From assembly GCA_013373085.1 (NCBI GenBank), contig JABXIM010000038.1, positions 1 through 64,000 of the forward strand: 64,000 bases of DNA, read 5' to 3'. Made by a program: the position numbers and the translations under genes. The DNA is from Oceanospirillaceae bacterium (GTDB taxonomy: Bacteria > Pseudomonadota > Gammaproteobacteria > Pseudomonadales > Balneatricaceae). The notes beneath the pieces are model-generated. The model saw nothing but the letters and a program-made list of their open reading frames with translations. It ran no database searches and was not told the DNA's origin. The stretch's first letter is position 1, and every line of letters begins with the position of its first letter. Shown here one piece after another: positions 8,560 through 20,727 of this stretch.

Positions 8560-9330
8560 CTATACCTCGAAGCAATGCTTCAAGCCAAAGCCACCCCAGC
8601 GCATCGCCAGAGAGCCCGGGAAGCTACCCAGGCGGTCGTTGTACCGGCGGGCATCGGCATTGTAGCGATGCAACGCCCGTGCAATGCGGCTTTCGGTGTC
8701 GGCGATCCGTTCCCGCAATCCTGCGTCGGATTCCGACGTCGCGGCATCGGCGCGGTCCAGCACTGCCAATAACCGGTTTTGCACGCGCTGTACGTCATTC
8801 TGGGCTTGCATCAGCCGAGGCAGTTCGACTGATCCAGACGCTTCAGACCCAAACCCCATAGCACTCAGTGCCCGCGCCCGGGCTTCGCTCAGGTCGTTAT
8901 TCGGACCTGCGCTTTCGGGAATCCGCAAAACTGTTACGCTGTCAATCAGCAACGGGATCAGATCCAGACGCCGCTGGTACAGCTGCTCGAGCTCGAGCCA
9001 GTCGGCATCGGCTCGCTCACGCGCCACCACCAGGCCGTTGTAGAAACGGGCCGCCAGGCCCGCCAACAAGACAAGTGGCAGTACAATGGCTGTGGTGTAG
9101 ATCAACACGGCAAGCGGGGTACCGAGCCACCCGAGTATGGCCTCCACCAGCAGCAGCAACAACACCGACGCCAGCAAAGGCTGATAGCGCACCCGGTGCA
9201 GCGCTATGCGCTTTTCAAGCCGGTCAAATCCTGCCCCGGCGTTCTCTGCGCCACGCAGCCGCCGGGCCTCGTCCAGGGTCAGCCTGCCCGCCTCCAGCAG
9301 GCGCTCGACCTGATCGTCCATTCCCTTCAT
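8560..9330 (-). CDS. LemA-family membrane protein with extended N-terminus
   Basis: 256 residues; the start has a strong AAGGAGAGG ribosome site. The LemA signature is in the middle and the end: YNGLVVAREADADW-type text, LEQLYQRRLDLIPLLIDSV and YNADARRYNDRLGSFPGSL. LemA proteins are usually about 190-200 residues with one N-terminal anchor. Here there is an extra soluble stretch of about 50 residues, then two hydrophobic segments (about 50-72 and 75-97), so the coiled-coil domain would face back to the cytoplasm. Function of the family is unknown; some members sit with stress or envelope genes. Confidence 0.82.
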   Translation of the reverse strand: MKGMDDQVERLLEAGRLTLDEARRLRGAENAGAGFDRLEKRIALHRVRYQPLLASVLLLLLVEAILGWLGTPLAVLIYTTAIVLPLVLLAGLAARFYNGLVVARERADADWLELEQLYQRRLDLIPLLIDSVTVLRIPESAGPNNDLSEARARALSAMGFGSEASGSVELPRLMQAQNDVQRVQNRLLAVLDRADAATSESDAGLRERIADTESRIARALHRYNADARRYNDRLGSFPGSLAMRWGGFGLKHCFEV

Positions 9331-9484
9331 TTACCTCTCCTTCGCGCATCCGCCAGCTTGATACAGGAACAGATACCGGCTTTACCGTTACAGCCGAGCG
9401 CGAAAAATCGAAATTCAGAATATTTGAAATAGTATCGCCAAAATTTTTATTTCATAGCCTTTTGGCGCGGATGAAGACGAAAGC

Positions 9485-9510
9485 CCCGGTGCCTGAAGGC
9501 GTACCGGGGT
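9485..9510 (-). terminator. Probable terminator after fadBA
   Basis: Imperfect hairpin 33 bp beyond the fadA stop: outer arms CCCCGGT / ACCGGGG, inner arms GCC / GGC around a TGAA loop, with a small bulge. Read on the minus strand it is followed by a short T-containing run (CTTTCGTCTT). Stem is strong, T-tract weak. Confidence 0.6.
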
Positions 9511-9542
9511 CGGGATTGCAGGGATCGAGGGCAGTAACGCGG

Positions 9543-12886
<3,344 letters not shown>

Positions 12887-13034
12887 GATAATGGTCTCCC
12901 GGCCGAAAGGATTCGGCTCCTGACGGCAGGTCGGCTGACCTGCCTCGGTTGCTTGGCTGCCGCTGTCCATGGTAGTGGCAGAGGCGTCCGCGACAATGAC
13001 AAAACCGCGACAAAGCAGTGACACTTAAGGCCAC

Positions 13035-13163
13035 TAGGGGCTGTTGAGGTTTGCGGATATGTCCTGCCGGGACTGTTTTCGCACAAGGCAAGGCGCGAAT
13101 TGCGCAGTTTGGTTACTCCACATAAGCGACGAGCAACGCCGGATTGTGCGAAAACAGCCCCTA
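13035..13163. repeat. 129-bp palindromic element with terminal inverted repeats (MITE-like)
   Basis: Lies in the 406-bp gap between fadB and the enoyl-CoA hydratase gene. The ends are perfect inverted repeats, TAGGGGCTGTT (13035-13045) and AACAGCCCCTA (13153-13163). A second perfect 13-bp inverted pair lies inside: TGTTTTCGCACAA at 13074-13086 and its complement at 13144-13156. No ORF. A partial copy of the left end occurs at 16074-16103. The shape fits a non-autonomous mobile or REP-type element. Confidence 0.7.
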
Positions 13164-13292
13164 ATCAAAATAACCTTTAATTTTCAATAAATTAAAAACA
13201 CAAAAAAGATAATCACGACTGACATATACAACACAGACCTCCCGCAAGGCGGGACAGCCCCCGCAGCCTGTATACCGGGGGGCTGATGTGCG
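13164..13292. other. AT-rich spacer followed by hairpins behind the enoyl-CoA hydratase gene
   Basis: About 70 bp of AT-rich DNA follows the palindromic element. Two hairpins then lie just past the hydratase stop: AGCCCCC / GGGGGCT arms at 13256-13283 and TCCCGC-AAG-GCGGGA at 13240-13254. Read leftwards, they precede AT-rich sequence with a T run (ATTATCTTTTTTG), so together they may end the hydratase transcript. No gene seen. Confidence 0.45.
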
Positions 13293-14039
13293 TCAGGACC
13301 TTAGCGCGGAAGCCAGAGCCGACCGGGCTTCTTCCGACGCCAGGCGCTCGCGGAAGGCGTCGATTTCCTCGACGAGTACCTGCTGTAGCAGATCCTGCTG
13401 GTGCGCCCTCAGCATCTGCTTGGTCTTGAGCACCGCACGGCATGGCAGCCCGGCCAGCTGTGACGCCCGCTCCCGTGCACGCGGCAGCAGCTGATCCGCG
13501 GACAGCACTTCGTTGACCAGGCCGATTTCCCGGCCCCGCTCGGCACCGAACGGCTCACCCAGCACCAGCATTTCGAAGGCCTGGCGATGGCCCATCAGTT
13601 GCGGCAACAACAGACTGCTGCCGCCTTCCGCTACCAGGCCGAGACGGACGAATGGCAACTGCAGTTGCAGATCCCCGGCGCCATAGACCAGGTCGCAATG
13701 CAGCAGCAGTGTGGTGCCGATACCGATGGCATTGCCGTGAGCCGCCGCTATCAGCGGCGTCTCGAGCCCGGCCAGGGTTTGCAGCAGCCGCAGCGGCACC
13801 CGGGCACTCTCGGCATCGTCGCCAGCGGTGATTAGATCGCCAAGGTCGTTACCGGCGCAAAAGCTGTCGCCGGCACCGTGCAGCAGTATGACCCGCACCT
13901 CCGGGTCACTGTCGGCCTGATGCAGCAGCTCCGTTAGCGCCAGGTACATGTCGCGGTTGATGGCGTTTTTCTTGTCGGGACGATTGAGCGTCAAAGTCAG
14001 GACGCCACTATCGAACTGACGGATTACCAGTTCAGACAT
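13293..14039 (-). CDS. Enoyl-CoA hydratase/isomerase family protein
   Basis: 248 residues from the ATG at 14039 with a GGAGG ribosome site. Crotonase-fold motifs are present: LTLNRPDKKNAIN, the first oxyanion-hole segment FCAGNDLGD, and the second in AAHGNAIGIGTTLLLHCDLVY. The acidic residue typical of hydratases falls in LGLVAEGGSS, where the sequence reads VAEGGSS; Glu there supports isomerase or hydratase activity. It lies between fadB and fadD on the same strand and probably handles unsaturated or branched acyl-CoA intermediates, although the substrate cannot be read. Confidence 0.88.
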   Translation of the reverse strand: MSELVIRQFDSGVLTLTLNRPDKKNAINRDMYLALTELLHQADSDPEVRVILLHGAGDSFCAGNDLGDLITAGDDAESARVPLRLLQTLAGLETPLIAAAHGNAIGIGTTLLLHCDLVYGAGDLQLQLPFVRLGLVAEGGSSLLLPQLMGHRQAFEMLVLGEPFGAERGREIGLVNEVLSADQLLPRARERASQLAGLPCRAVLKTKQMLRAHQQDLLQQVLVEEIDAFRERLASEEARSALASALRS

Positions 14040-14255
14040 CTTCGTTACCTCCGTTGATCTCGATTCCGCGCTCCGCTGTCGCCAGCAGGCACTCAAAGCA
14101 TCCAGATCCGTTGGCTTTCCCTGTATTGGACCGTCCCGGTCGGCATTTACACCCGCTAAATATCCCCCGCCTTCCCGGCATGCGAGCTTCTTGCATCGGC
14201 GCCGCAGTCCGTGCCTATACCATCCAGCTTAGAACTGCGTCGCGAACCACTTCCC

Positions 14256-15914
14256 TCAGGCCGCGTCGTCCTCGGTATCCCGCAGCTTGCGCCGCAATAC
14301 CTTGCCGACGTTCGATTTCGGCAGGTCCTGGGTAAACTCCACCAGCTTCGGCACCTTGTAGCGGGTCAGGCGCTCGCGGCACCAGTCACGGATGTTATCG
14401 GCATCGAGCTGCTTGTTGCGGCTGACCACGAACAGTTTGATCACCTCGCCGCAGTGGGCGTCCGGTATGCCGACCGCGGCGCACTCGATGACATCGGGAT
14501 GGGAGACAACGACGTCTTCCACCTCATTCGGGTAAACATTAAAGCCCGAGACGATGATCAGGTCCTTGGCCCGATCCACGATGCGCAGATAGCCATCCGC
14601 TTCTTGCACTGCAATATCCCCGGTCATGAAATAGCCGTCATCGGTAAAGGCTGCCTGGGTTTCCGCCTCCCGCTGCCAGTAACCGACCATCACCTGCGGC
14701 CCGCGGATACAGAGCTCGCCCGGCGTGCCAGGGGTCACCTCCACGGCATCCGAATCGATGATCTTCACCTCGGTCTGGGGCAACGGCAGGCCGATGGTGC
14801 CAACGCGCACGCCGCCTGGCGGGTTGATCGCGACCGCCGGTGACGTTTCGGTAAGCCCGTAGCCTTCCATGATTTCGCAGCCGGTCACCTGCTGCCAGCA
14901 GTCGGCGGCGTCGTGGGTCAGCGCCATGCCGCCGGAGATGGTGACCTTGAGGTTGCTGAAATCGAGATTTCGGAAGTCGTCGCGGCCGCACAACGCCACG
15001 AACAAGGTGTTGAGACCGATGAAGCAGGATATCCGCTGCTGCCGCAGGTCGCGGACGAAAGCATCGAGGTCGCGGGGATTGGGGATCAGCACCGTGTGAC
15101 CACCGCTCTCCATCACGATCAGTGACAGCGTGAACGCATAGATGTGATAGAGCGGCAGCGGCGCGATGGCCGTCTCGCTCCAGCCTTTTTCGGCCCGGCT
15201 GATCAACGCGCTGCCCTGCAGCATGTTGGATACCAGGTTACCGTGCGTCAGCATCGCGCCTTTCGCCAGGCCGGTAGTGCCGCCGGTATACTGCAGCACC
15301 GCGATATCGGACGTATCGGGAACGACGGCCCTGGGCTTGAGGCCCTTGCCGGCCGCCAGCGCATCTCGCAGACAGACCGCCTCGGGCAGGTCGAAATCCG
15401 GTTCCATCTTTTTCAGGTATTTGACCGCCGCATTCAGCAGAGTGCGCTTGATGTAGCCGTGCAGATCGCCTATCTGGGTGACGATGACATGCCTGACGCC
15501 GGTATTGCCGATGATCTTCTCCGCCTGGTGCGCCATGCTCTTGTAAATCACCAGCGCCTTGGCGCCCGAATCGCGGAACTGGTGCTCCATTTCCCGCGGC
15601 GTGTACAGCGGATTGGTATTGACCACCACCAGTCCGGCCCGCAACGCACCGAACAGCACCACCGGATACTGAATGATGTTCGGCAGCTGGACCGCGATGC
15701 GGTCGCCGGGCTCAAGGTCGGTATTGCGCTGCAGGTAGACGGCGAAGGCATCGGCCAGACGGTCGAGTTCGCCGTAACTCAGGGTTCGGCCAAAACTTGT
15801 GAAGGCCGGGCGGTCCGCATAGTCACGGCACACGCGTCCGACGACGTCCAGTATCGATGCGTAACCCCGGCTGTTGAGCGCGTCGGGAATACTGCTGCCT
15901 CTTGGCTGATCCAT
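14256..15914 (-). CDS. fadD: Long-chain fatty-acid-CoA ligase
   Basis: 552 residues from the ATG at 15914. The adenylate-forming enzyme motifs are clear: P-loop YTGGTTGLAKGAMLTH, motif GYGLTETSP, core YFMTGDIAVQEADGYLRIVDR and the C-terminal KDLIIVSGFNVYPNEVE and lysine-containing PKSNVGKVLRRKLRD. It activates long-chain fatty acids to acyl-CoA with ATP at the inner membrane. The neighbours (acyl-CoA dehydrogenase upstream, enoyl-CoA hydratase and fadBA downstream, all same strand) complete a beta-oxidation set. Confidence 0.95.
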   Translation of the reverse strand: MDQPRGSSIPDALNSRGYASILDVVGRVCRDYADRPAFTSFGRTLSYGELDRLADAFAVYLQRNTDLEPGDRIAVQLPNIIQYPVVLFGALRAGLVVVNTNPLYTPREMEHQFRDSGAKALVIYKSMAHQAEKIIGNTGVRHVIVTQIGDLHGYIKRTLLNAAVKYLKKMEPDFDLPEAVCLRDALAAGKGLKPRAVVPDTSDIAVLQYTGGTTGLAKGAMLTHGNLVSNMLQGSALISRAEKGWSETAIAPLPLYHIYAFTLSLIVMESGGHTVLIPNPRDLDAFVRDLRQQRISCFIGLNTLFVALCGRDDFRNLDFSNLKVTISGGMALTHDAADCWQQVTGCEIMEGYGLTETSPAVAINPPGGVRVGTIGLPLPQTEVKIIDSDAVEVTPGTPGELCIRGPQVMVGYWQREAETQAAFTDDGYFMTGDIAVQEADGYLRIVDRAKDLIIVSGFNVYPNEVEDVVVSHPDVIECAAVGIPDAHCGEVIKLFVVSRNKQLDADNIRDWCRERLTRYKVPKLVEFTQDLPKSNVGKVLRRKLRDTEDDAA

Positions 15915-16073
15915 TTTCAAGGCCCTTGAACATTTCTTGTTGGTCGGAGGTGGCCAGTCGCCCATGGATCGGGCAGGGAGATACTGAACACCAGCCGGTC
16001 ACTGTCTCCATTCTAGCCTTTCAGTGCACCAAGCGGTCGTCGCTAGCGATCAATACATTGTTATTCAATTATT

Positions 16074-16103
16074 TAGGGGCTGTTGACGTTTGTGGATATG
16101 TCC
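16074..16103. repeat. Partial copy of the fadB-region palindromic element
   Basis: Thirty bases match the left end of the element at 13035 with two mismatches (same TAGGGGCTGTT terminus, same GGATATGTCC inner end). It lies between the fadD start and the acyl-CoA dehydrogenase stop. The rest of the element is absent, so this is a solo end or truncated copy. Confidence 0.65.
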
Positions 16104-16108
16104 CTAGC

Positions 16109-17908
16109 CTAAAAAGCGAAATGATCGGCATCCAGAGCCATCAGGTTGGCGGCACCGGACAGCATGGTATCGCTGAGCGAGCGGGTACGCGGCAGAATGC
16201 GCTCGAAGTAGAACCGCGCCGTGTGCAGCTTGGCGTTGTAAAAAGCTGCATCCTCAGGGCCCTGGGCAAGCTTCGCCCGGGAGACCTGCGCTGCGCGCGC
16301 CCAGAAATACGCCAGCACCACGTAACCCGAGTACATCAGGTAGTCCTGCGCCGCGGCGCCGACCTCGTCCCGGTCGCGCATCGCTTTCATGCCCAGGTTC
16401 GTCGTCAGCTCACCCCACTCCCGATTGAGTCGCGCCAGCGGCGCCGTAAATTCGCGCAGGATGGCATCGTCGTCGCAACTTTCGCAAAAGCGCTGCACCA
16501 CTTCAGTGAAACGGCGCAGCGCCTCACCCTGCGTTGCCAGAACCTTGCGACCGAGCAGGTCAAGCGCCTGGATCTGGGTCGTGCCCTCGTAGAGCATCGA
16601 AATGCGGCAATCGCGCACGTTCTGCTCCATTCCCCATTCGGCGATGTAGCCGTGGCCGCCAAACACCTGAAGACCCTGATTGGCCGCTTCGAAGCCGGTT
16701 TCCGTCAGGAACGCCTTGGCGATCGGCGTCAGGAATGCCAGCAGCGCATCGGCCTCTTCGCGCTGCTCGTCACTGGCCCCCTGCTTGACCTGGTCGACCA
16801 GCTGTCCACAGTAATGAATGAGCGCCCGCCCCCCCTCTGCGAAGGCTTTCTGAGTCAGCAGCATGTTGCGTACCGCCGGGTGCACGATGATCGGGTCGGC
16901 CGGTCCGTCGGGGTTCCTGGCGCCGGACAGCGCACGCATCTGCAGCCGCTCACGGGCATAGGACAGGGAATTCTGGAAGCCCCATTCGGCATGTGCCAGC
17001 CCCTGGATGGCCGTGCCCAACCGCGCCATGTTCATGAAAGTGAACATGCAGTTGAGCCCCCTGTTCGGCGGCCCGATCAGGAATCCCGTGGCGCCGTCGA
17101 AGTTCATCACGCAGGTGGCATTGCCATGGATGCCCATCTTGTGCTCGATGGAGCCGCAGCCGAGGCTGTTGGCCTGGCCAGCTTCGCCGTCGGCATCCGG
17201 CAGGAACTTCGGCACCAGGAACAGCGAGATACCCTTGGTACCCTCCGGAGCATCCGGCAAACGCGCCAGTACGATATGCACGATGTTGTCGGCCAGATCG
17301 TGCTCACCGGCGGAGATGAAGATTTTGGTGCCGCTGATCCGGTAACTGCCATCATCAGCCGGTTCGGCGCGGGTCTTCAGCATGCCCAGATCGGTCCCGC
17401 AGTGCGGCTCGGTCAGGCACATGGTGCCGGTCCACTCACCGCTGACCAGCTTGGCCAGAAAGACCTTTTTCTGCTCCTCGGTACCGTGAGCTTCCAGGGT
17501 GTTCATGGCACCATGGCTCAGTCCCGGGTACATGCTCCAGGCCCAGTTGGCGGTACCGGCCATCTCGCTGATCAGAAGACCGATCGATTCCGGCAGCCCC
17601 TGCCCCCCCCATTGCGGGTCGTGCGCGAGCGATGGCCACCCCCCTGCAACATACTGGTCGTAGGCTTCCTTGAAACCTGCGGGTGTGGTCACCCTGCCGT
17701 CCGCGAAATCGCACCCCTCCCGGTCTCCGCTCTGGTTCAGCGGCGCCAGTACCCGCTCGGCGAACTTGGCGCCCTCCTCGAGTATCGCGCTGACCATATC
17801 CGGGGTCGCTTCTTCCGCGCCCGGCAGGCTCCTGTAGTGGCTGTCCGCATCCAGCAACTCATTCAGCACAAAGTGAATGTCACGCAGCGGGACCTTGTAA
17901 TCCGGCAT
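16109..17908 (-). CDS. Acyl-CoA dehydrogenase, long FadE-type (about 600 residues)
   Basis: 599 residues. The N-terminus MPDYKVPLRDIHFVLNELLD, the flavin/substrate motif MCLTEPHCGTDLGMLKTRA, IFISAGEHDLADNIVHIVLAR, and the C-terminal QVFGGHGYIAEWGMEQNVRD and DLLGRKVLATQGEAL match the acyl-CoA dehydrogenases with an added C-terminal domain found in several copies in Pseudomonas. It catalyses the FAD-dependent first step of beta-oxidation and passes electrons to ETF. A GAGGAC ribosome site precedes the ATG. It is the first gene of the leftward fatty-acid island. Confidence 0.93.
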   Translation of the reverse strand: MPDYKVPLRDIHFVLNELLDADSHYRSLPGAEEATPDMVSAILEEGAKFAERVLAPLNQSGDREGCDFADGRVTTPAGFKEAYDQYVAGGWPSLAHDPQWGGQGLPESIGLLISEMAGTANWAWSMYPGLSHGAMNTLEAHGTEEQKKVFLAKLVSGEWTGTMCLTEPHCGTDLGMLKTRAEPADDGSYRISGTKIFISAGEHDLADNIVHIVLARLPDAPEGTKGISLFLVPKFLPDADGEAGQANSLGCGSIEHKMGIHGNATCVMNFDGATGFLIGPPNRGLNCMFTFMNMARLGTAIQGLAHAEWGFQNSLSYARERLQMRALSGARNPDGPADPIIVHPAVRNMLLTQKAFAEGGRALIHYCGQLVDQVKQGASDEQREEADALLAFLTPIAKAFLTETGFEAANQGLQVFGGHGYIAEWGMEQNVRDCRISMLYEGTTQIQALDLLGRKVLATQGEALRRFTEVVQRFCESCDDDAILREFTAPLARLNREWGELTTNLGMKAMRDRDEVGAAAQDYLMYSGYVVLAYFWARAAQVSRAKLAQGPEDAAFYNAKLHTARFYFERILPRTRSLSDTMLSGAANLMALDADHFAF

Positions 17909-18551
17909 CTGTCTGTCCTCACACTATGCTCGTGTCCGTCCAGGGACGCGCTTGCGCGCTTGTCTGCCCGGTCCTGACAGAATCCTCCAAACGCACCGCA
18001 CGACCAATGACAAAAAGCCTCATCTTCGATAACAATAACCAGCAGGCCTTGAAAGTATTAACAACAATCGAACGTCAGGCCACGCAGTACCGTGACAAAT
18101 CCGTTCAGCACGATCAGGGGGCATGTTGAGTCGCCACAGCCTTTTTGAGGTGCAGACGAGCCGGAACAGCCAAACAGTGGACCAGGCCGGGCCAGCTTTC
18201 ACCACCGGCTCGCCTATGCAGCGCGATACCGTCTTGGCCGACCAACTGGCCACGTCGGGCATCGCGGAATGCCACCGCGGTCAGCGGAACACTGACCGCA
18301 ACGGAGGTCTGTCGCCTGGGCGAACACCAATGCTGCTTCATGGCGCGTAACGCATCGTCACGCGACAGTTGCCCGCCACCGCAGCCCGGCAACTGGCGTA
18401 ATCGTTGCTTAAACTGTTCCGAAGGAACCTTGCGTCGCCGCAGGCCTGACTACAATTGATTTTATTGCGCAGACACAGTAAAGGTATGCGGCGAAAACAA
18501 AAAAGACAGAAAATGTCTCCAAGCAACAACAATCGAACGGGAAACACTGCA
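17909..18551. other. 643-bp intergenic region between acyl-CoA dehydrogenase and livJ
   Basis: It carries the divergent promoters of the fatty-acid island and of the liv operon. No convincing operator or terminator was found. Several short overlapping ORFs exist on both strands (one is listed separately at low confidence). The last 150 bp before livJ is AT-richer, and TTGATT at about 18457 is a weak candidate -35. Otherwise nothing recognisable. Confidence 0.4.
18114..18341 (-). CDS. Doubtful small ORF
   Basis: About 75 residues if started at the internal ATG (MKQHWCSPRRQTSVAVSVPL). The opening RRQ-x-V-pattern loosely recalls the start of PilZ-like proteins, but the GG motif is missing, there is no good ribosome site, and overlapping ORFs occur in the other frames. 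It may be non-coding or a gene remnant. Confidence 0.2.
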   Translation of the reverse strand: MKQHWCSPRRQTSVAVSVPLTAVAFRDARRGQLVGQDGIALHRRAGGESWPGLVHCLAVPARLHLKKAVATQHAP

Positions 18552-19673
18552 ATGAAACAGTTTTCAAGGACGTTGCTGAGCGTCGGCACTGCGCTGGCCA
18601 TCATGGGATCCGCAGCGGCCGTACAGGCCGAAACCCTCAAGATCGCACTGGCGGGCCCGGCCACCGGTCCGGTCGCCCAGTACGGTGACATGCAGAAGAT
18701 TGGTGTCATGATGGCGATCGAGCAGCTCAACAAGGCCGGCGGCGTCAACGGCATGGAGCTCGAAGGCGTGATCTACGACGATGCCTGCGACCCGAAACAG
18801 GCCGTGGCCGTGGCCAACAAGATCGTCAATGACGGCATCCAGCACGTGGTCGGCCACCTCTGCTCCAGCTCTACCGAGCCGGCCGCAGACATCTACGAAG
18901 AGGAAGGCGTGCTGATGATCACCGCCGCCTCCACATCCCCGACCATCACCGAGAAAGGTCACAAGCTGATCTTCCGCACCATCGGTCTGGACAGCCTGCA
19001 GGGTCCGTTCGCCGCCCAGTACATCGTCAACAGCGTCAAGCCCGAGCGCATGGCGATTATCCATGACAAGCAGCAGTACGGCGAAGGCCTGGCCACCGCG
19101 GTCAAGAATGAAGTCGAAAAAGCCGGTATCACGCCGGTAATGTTCGAAGGCGTAACGCCGGGCGACAAGGACTTCTCCGCGCTGGTTGCCAAACTGAAGA
19201 AGGAAAACGTCGACTTCGTTTACTACGGTGGTTACCACCCGGAGCTGGGCCTGATTCTGCGCCAGTCCCGCGAGAAAGGCCTTGAAGCCCAGTTCATGGG
19301 TCCGGAAGGCGTCGGCAACCCCGATATTTCCAAGATCGCCGGTGAAGCATCCGAAGGCCTGCTGGTGACCCTGCCGCAGAGCTTCGACCAGGATCCGGCC
19401 AACCAGGCACTGGTTGAGGCGTTCAAGGCCAAGGGCGAAGACCCGTCCGGTCCGTTCGTATTCCCGGCCTACTCCGCTGTACAGGTCATGGCCCAGGCCA
19501 TCGAAGGCTCCGGTTCCTCCGATCCGTACGAGATGGCCGACTACATCCGTAACAACACCTTCGAAACCACCACAGGGACGTTGGATTTCGATGACAAAGG
19601 GGACCTGACTGAGTTCTCCTTCGTGGTCTACAACTGGCACGCCGACGGCACCAAGACCCCGGCCGCCCAGTAA
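18552..19673 (+). CDS. livJ: Branched-chain amino-acid ABC transporter, periplasmic binding protein
   Basis: 373 residues, the same length as BraC of Pseudomonas. A signal peptide (MKQFSRTLLSVGTALAIMG, cleaved after VQA) leads into LKIALAGPATGPVAQYGDMQ and DDACDPKQAVAVANKIVNDG, the hallmark region of LivJ/BraC type I binding proteins. CSSSTEPAADIYEEEGVLM contains the disulphide cysteine. It binds leucine, isoleucine, valine or related amino acids in the periplasm and feeds the permease encoded downstream. The start was chosen to give an intact signal peptide. A stem-loop follows before livH, typical where the binding protein is made in excess. Confidence 0.95.
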   Translation: MKQFSRTLLSVGTALAIMGSAAAVQAETLKIALAGPATGPVAQYGDMQKIGVMMAIEQLNKAGGVNGMELEGVIYDDACDPKQAVAVANKIVNDGIQHVVGHLCSSSTEPAADIYEEEGVLMITAASTSPTITEKGHKLIFRTIGLDSLQGPFAAQYIVNSVKPERMAIIHDKQQYGEGLATAVKNEVEKAGITPVMFEGVTPGDKDFSALVAKLKKENVDFVYYGGYHPELGLILRQSREKGLEAQFMGPEGVGNPDISKIAGEASEGLLVTLPQSFDQDPANQALVEAFKAKGEDPSGPFVFPAYSAVQVMAQAIEGSGSSDPYEMADYIRNNTFETTTGTLDFDDKGDLTEFSFVVYNWHADGTKTPAAQ

Positions 19674-19740
19674 ATAACAACAACAGGATATCCGCGGTGC
19701 TACCGACGGATACCACGGCGCCCAGCCCCGCGATCCGGGG

Positions 19741-19774
19741 TTGCGGCGTCCGTCGTTCTGACGACGGGCCGCAA
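19741..19774 (+). promoter_or_regulatory. Stem-loop between livJ and livH
   Basis: Arms TTGCGGC (19741-19747) and GCCGCAA (19768-19774), with an inner CGTCGT / ACGACG pair around a short loop. There is no T run after it, so it is more likely an mRNA-stabilising or attenuating hairpin that raises livJ over the permease genes than a full terminator. Inference from position and structure. Confidence 0.55.
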
Positions 19775-19800
19775 GGGCGCTGACTGACCTGGTTCCTGCT

Positions 19801-20727
19801 ATGTCTGAAGCCTTACTCTACCTACTCCAGCAGCTCATCAACGGGCTGACGATCGGGTCCACCTATGCCCTGATCGCCATCGGCTACACAATGGTCTACG
19901 GCATCATCGGCATGATCAATTTCGCCCACGGCGAAATCTACATGATCGGTTCCTATATATCGTTCATCGTCATCGCCGGCCTGCTCGGCATGGGGATGGT
20001 GGCCCTGCCGGTGATACTGCTGATCGCGCTGATCGTCGCCGTCATCATCGCCAGTACCTACGGCTGGACCGTCGAGCGCGTGGCCTACCGCCCGTTGCGC
20101 GGCTCCAACCGCCTGATACCGCTGATCTCCGCGATCGGCATGTCGATTTTCCTGCAAAACTACGTCGTCCTGTCCCAGAGCGCCCGTGATGTCGCCCTGC
20201 CACCACAGATCAGCGGCGGCTGGACCTTCGGTGACCCGCAGCTGTTCGAGGTCTCGCTGTCCTACATGCAGCTGCTGATCTGGGTCGCCACCTTCGTTTG
20301 CATGACACTGCTGACGCTGTTCATTTCACGTTCTCGCATCGGCCGCGCCTGTCGCGCCTGCGCCGAAGACCGCGGCATGACCAACCTGCTGGGCATCGAT
20401 ACCGACCGCACCATCGCCATGACCTTCATCATCGGCGCCGCGCTGGCCGCCGTCGCAGGCCTGCTGCTGGGTCTTTACTATGGCGTGGTGAACCCCTTCG
20501 TCGGCTTCATCGCCGGCCTCAAGGCCTTTACCGCCGCGGTTCTCGGCGGCATCGGTTCGATACCCGGCGCCATGCTCGGCGGCCTGATTCTTGGCGTCAC
20601 CGAAGCCCTGACGTCGGCTTACTTCCCGTCCGAATACAAGGATGTGGTCTCGTTCGGTCTGCTGGTGCTGATCCTGCTGTTCCGCCCCAGCGGCCTGCTC
20701 GGTAAACCGGAAGTGGAGAAAGTCTGA
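19801..20727 (+). CDS. livH: Branched-chain amino-acid ABC transporter permease LivH
   Basis: 308 residues, about eight hydrophobic helices. The N-terminus [38 protein letters not shown]-like text (split here for brevity: [30 protein letters not shown]) is diagnostic for LivH/BraD. The loop [16 protein letters not shown] contains the EAA-type contact to the ATPases. It forms the inner-membrane channel with LivM. Its stop overlaps the livM start (TGATG). Confidence 0.96.
   Translation: MSEALLYLLQQLINGLTIGSTYALIAIGYTMVYGIIGMINFAHGEIYMIGSYISFIVIAGLLGMGMVALPVILLIALIVAVIIASTYGWTVERVAYRPLRGSNRLIPLISAIGMSIFLQNYVVLSQSARDVALPPQISGGWTFGDPQLFEVSLSYMQLLIWVATFVCMTLLTLFISRSRIGRACRACAEDRGMTNLLGIDTDRTIAMTFIIGAALAAVAGLLLGLYYGVVNPFVGFIAGLKAFTAAVLGGIGSIPGAMLGGLILGVTEALTSAYFPSEYKDVVSFGLLVLILLFRPSGLLGKPEVEKV

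Noticed and set aside
15902-17977. 691-residue open frame on the plus strand
   Set aside because: Antisense to the acyl-CoA dehydrogenase gene, whose motifs are intact; composition is that of a shadow frame.
18564-19640. 358-residue ORF on the minus strand across livJ
   Set aside because: Antisense shadow of livJ; no ribosome site or recognisable domain.
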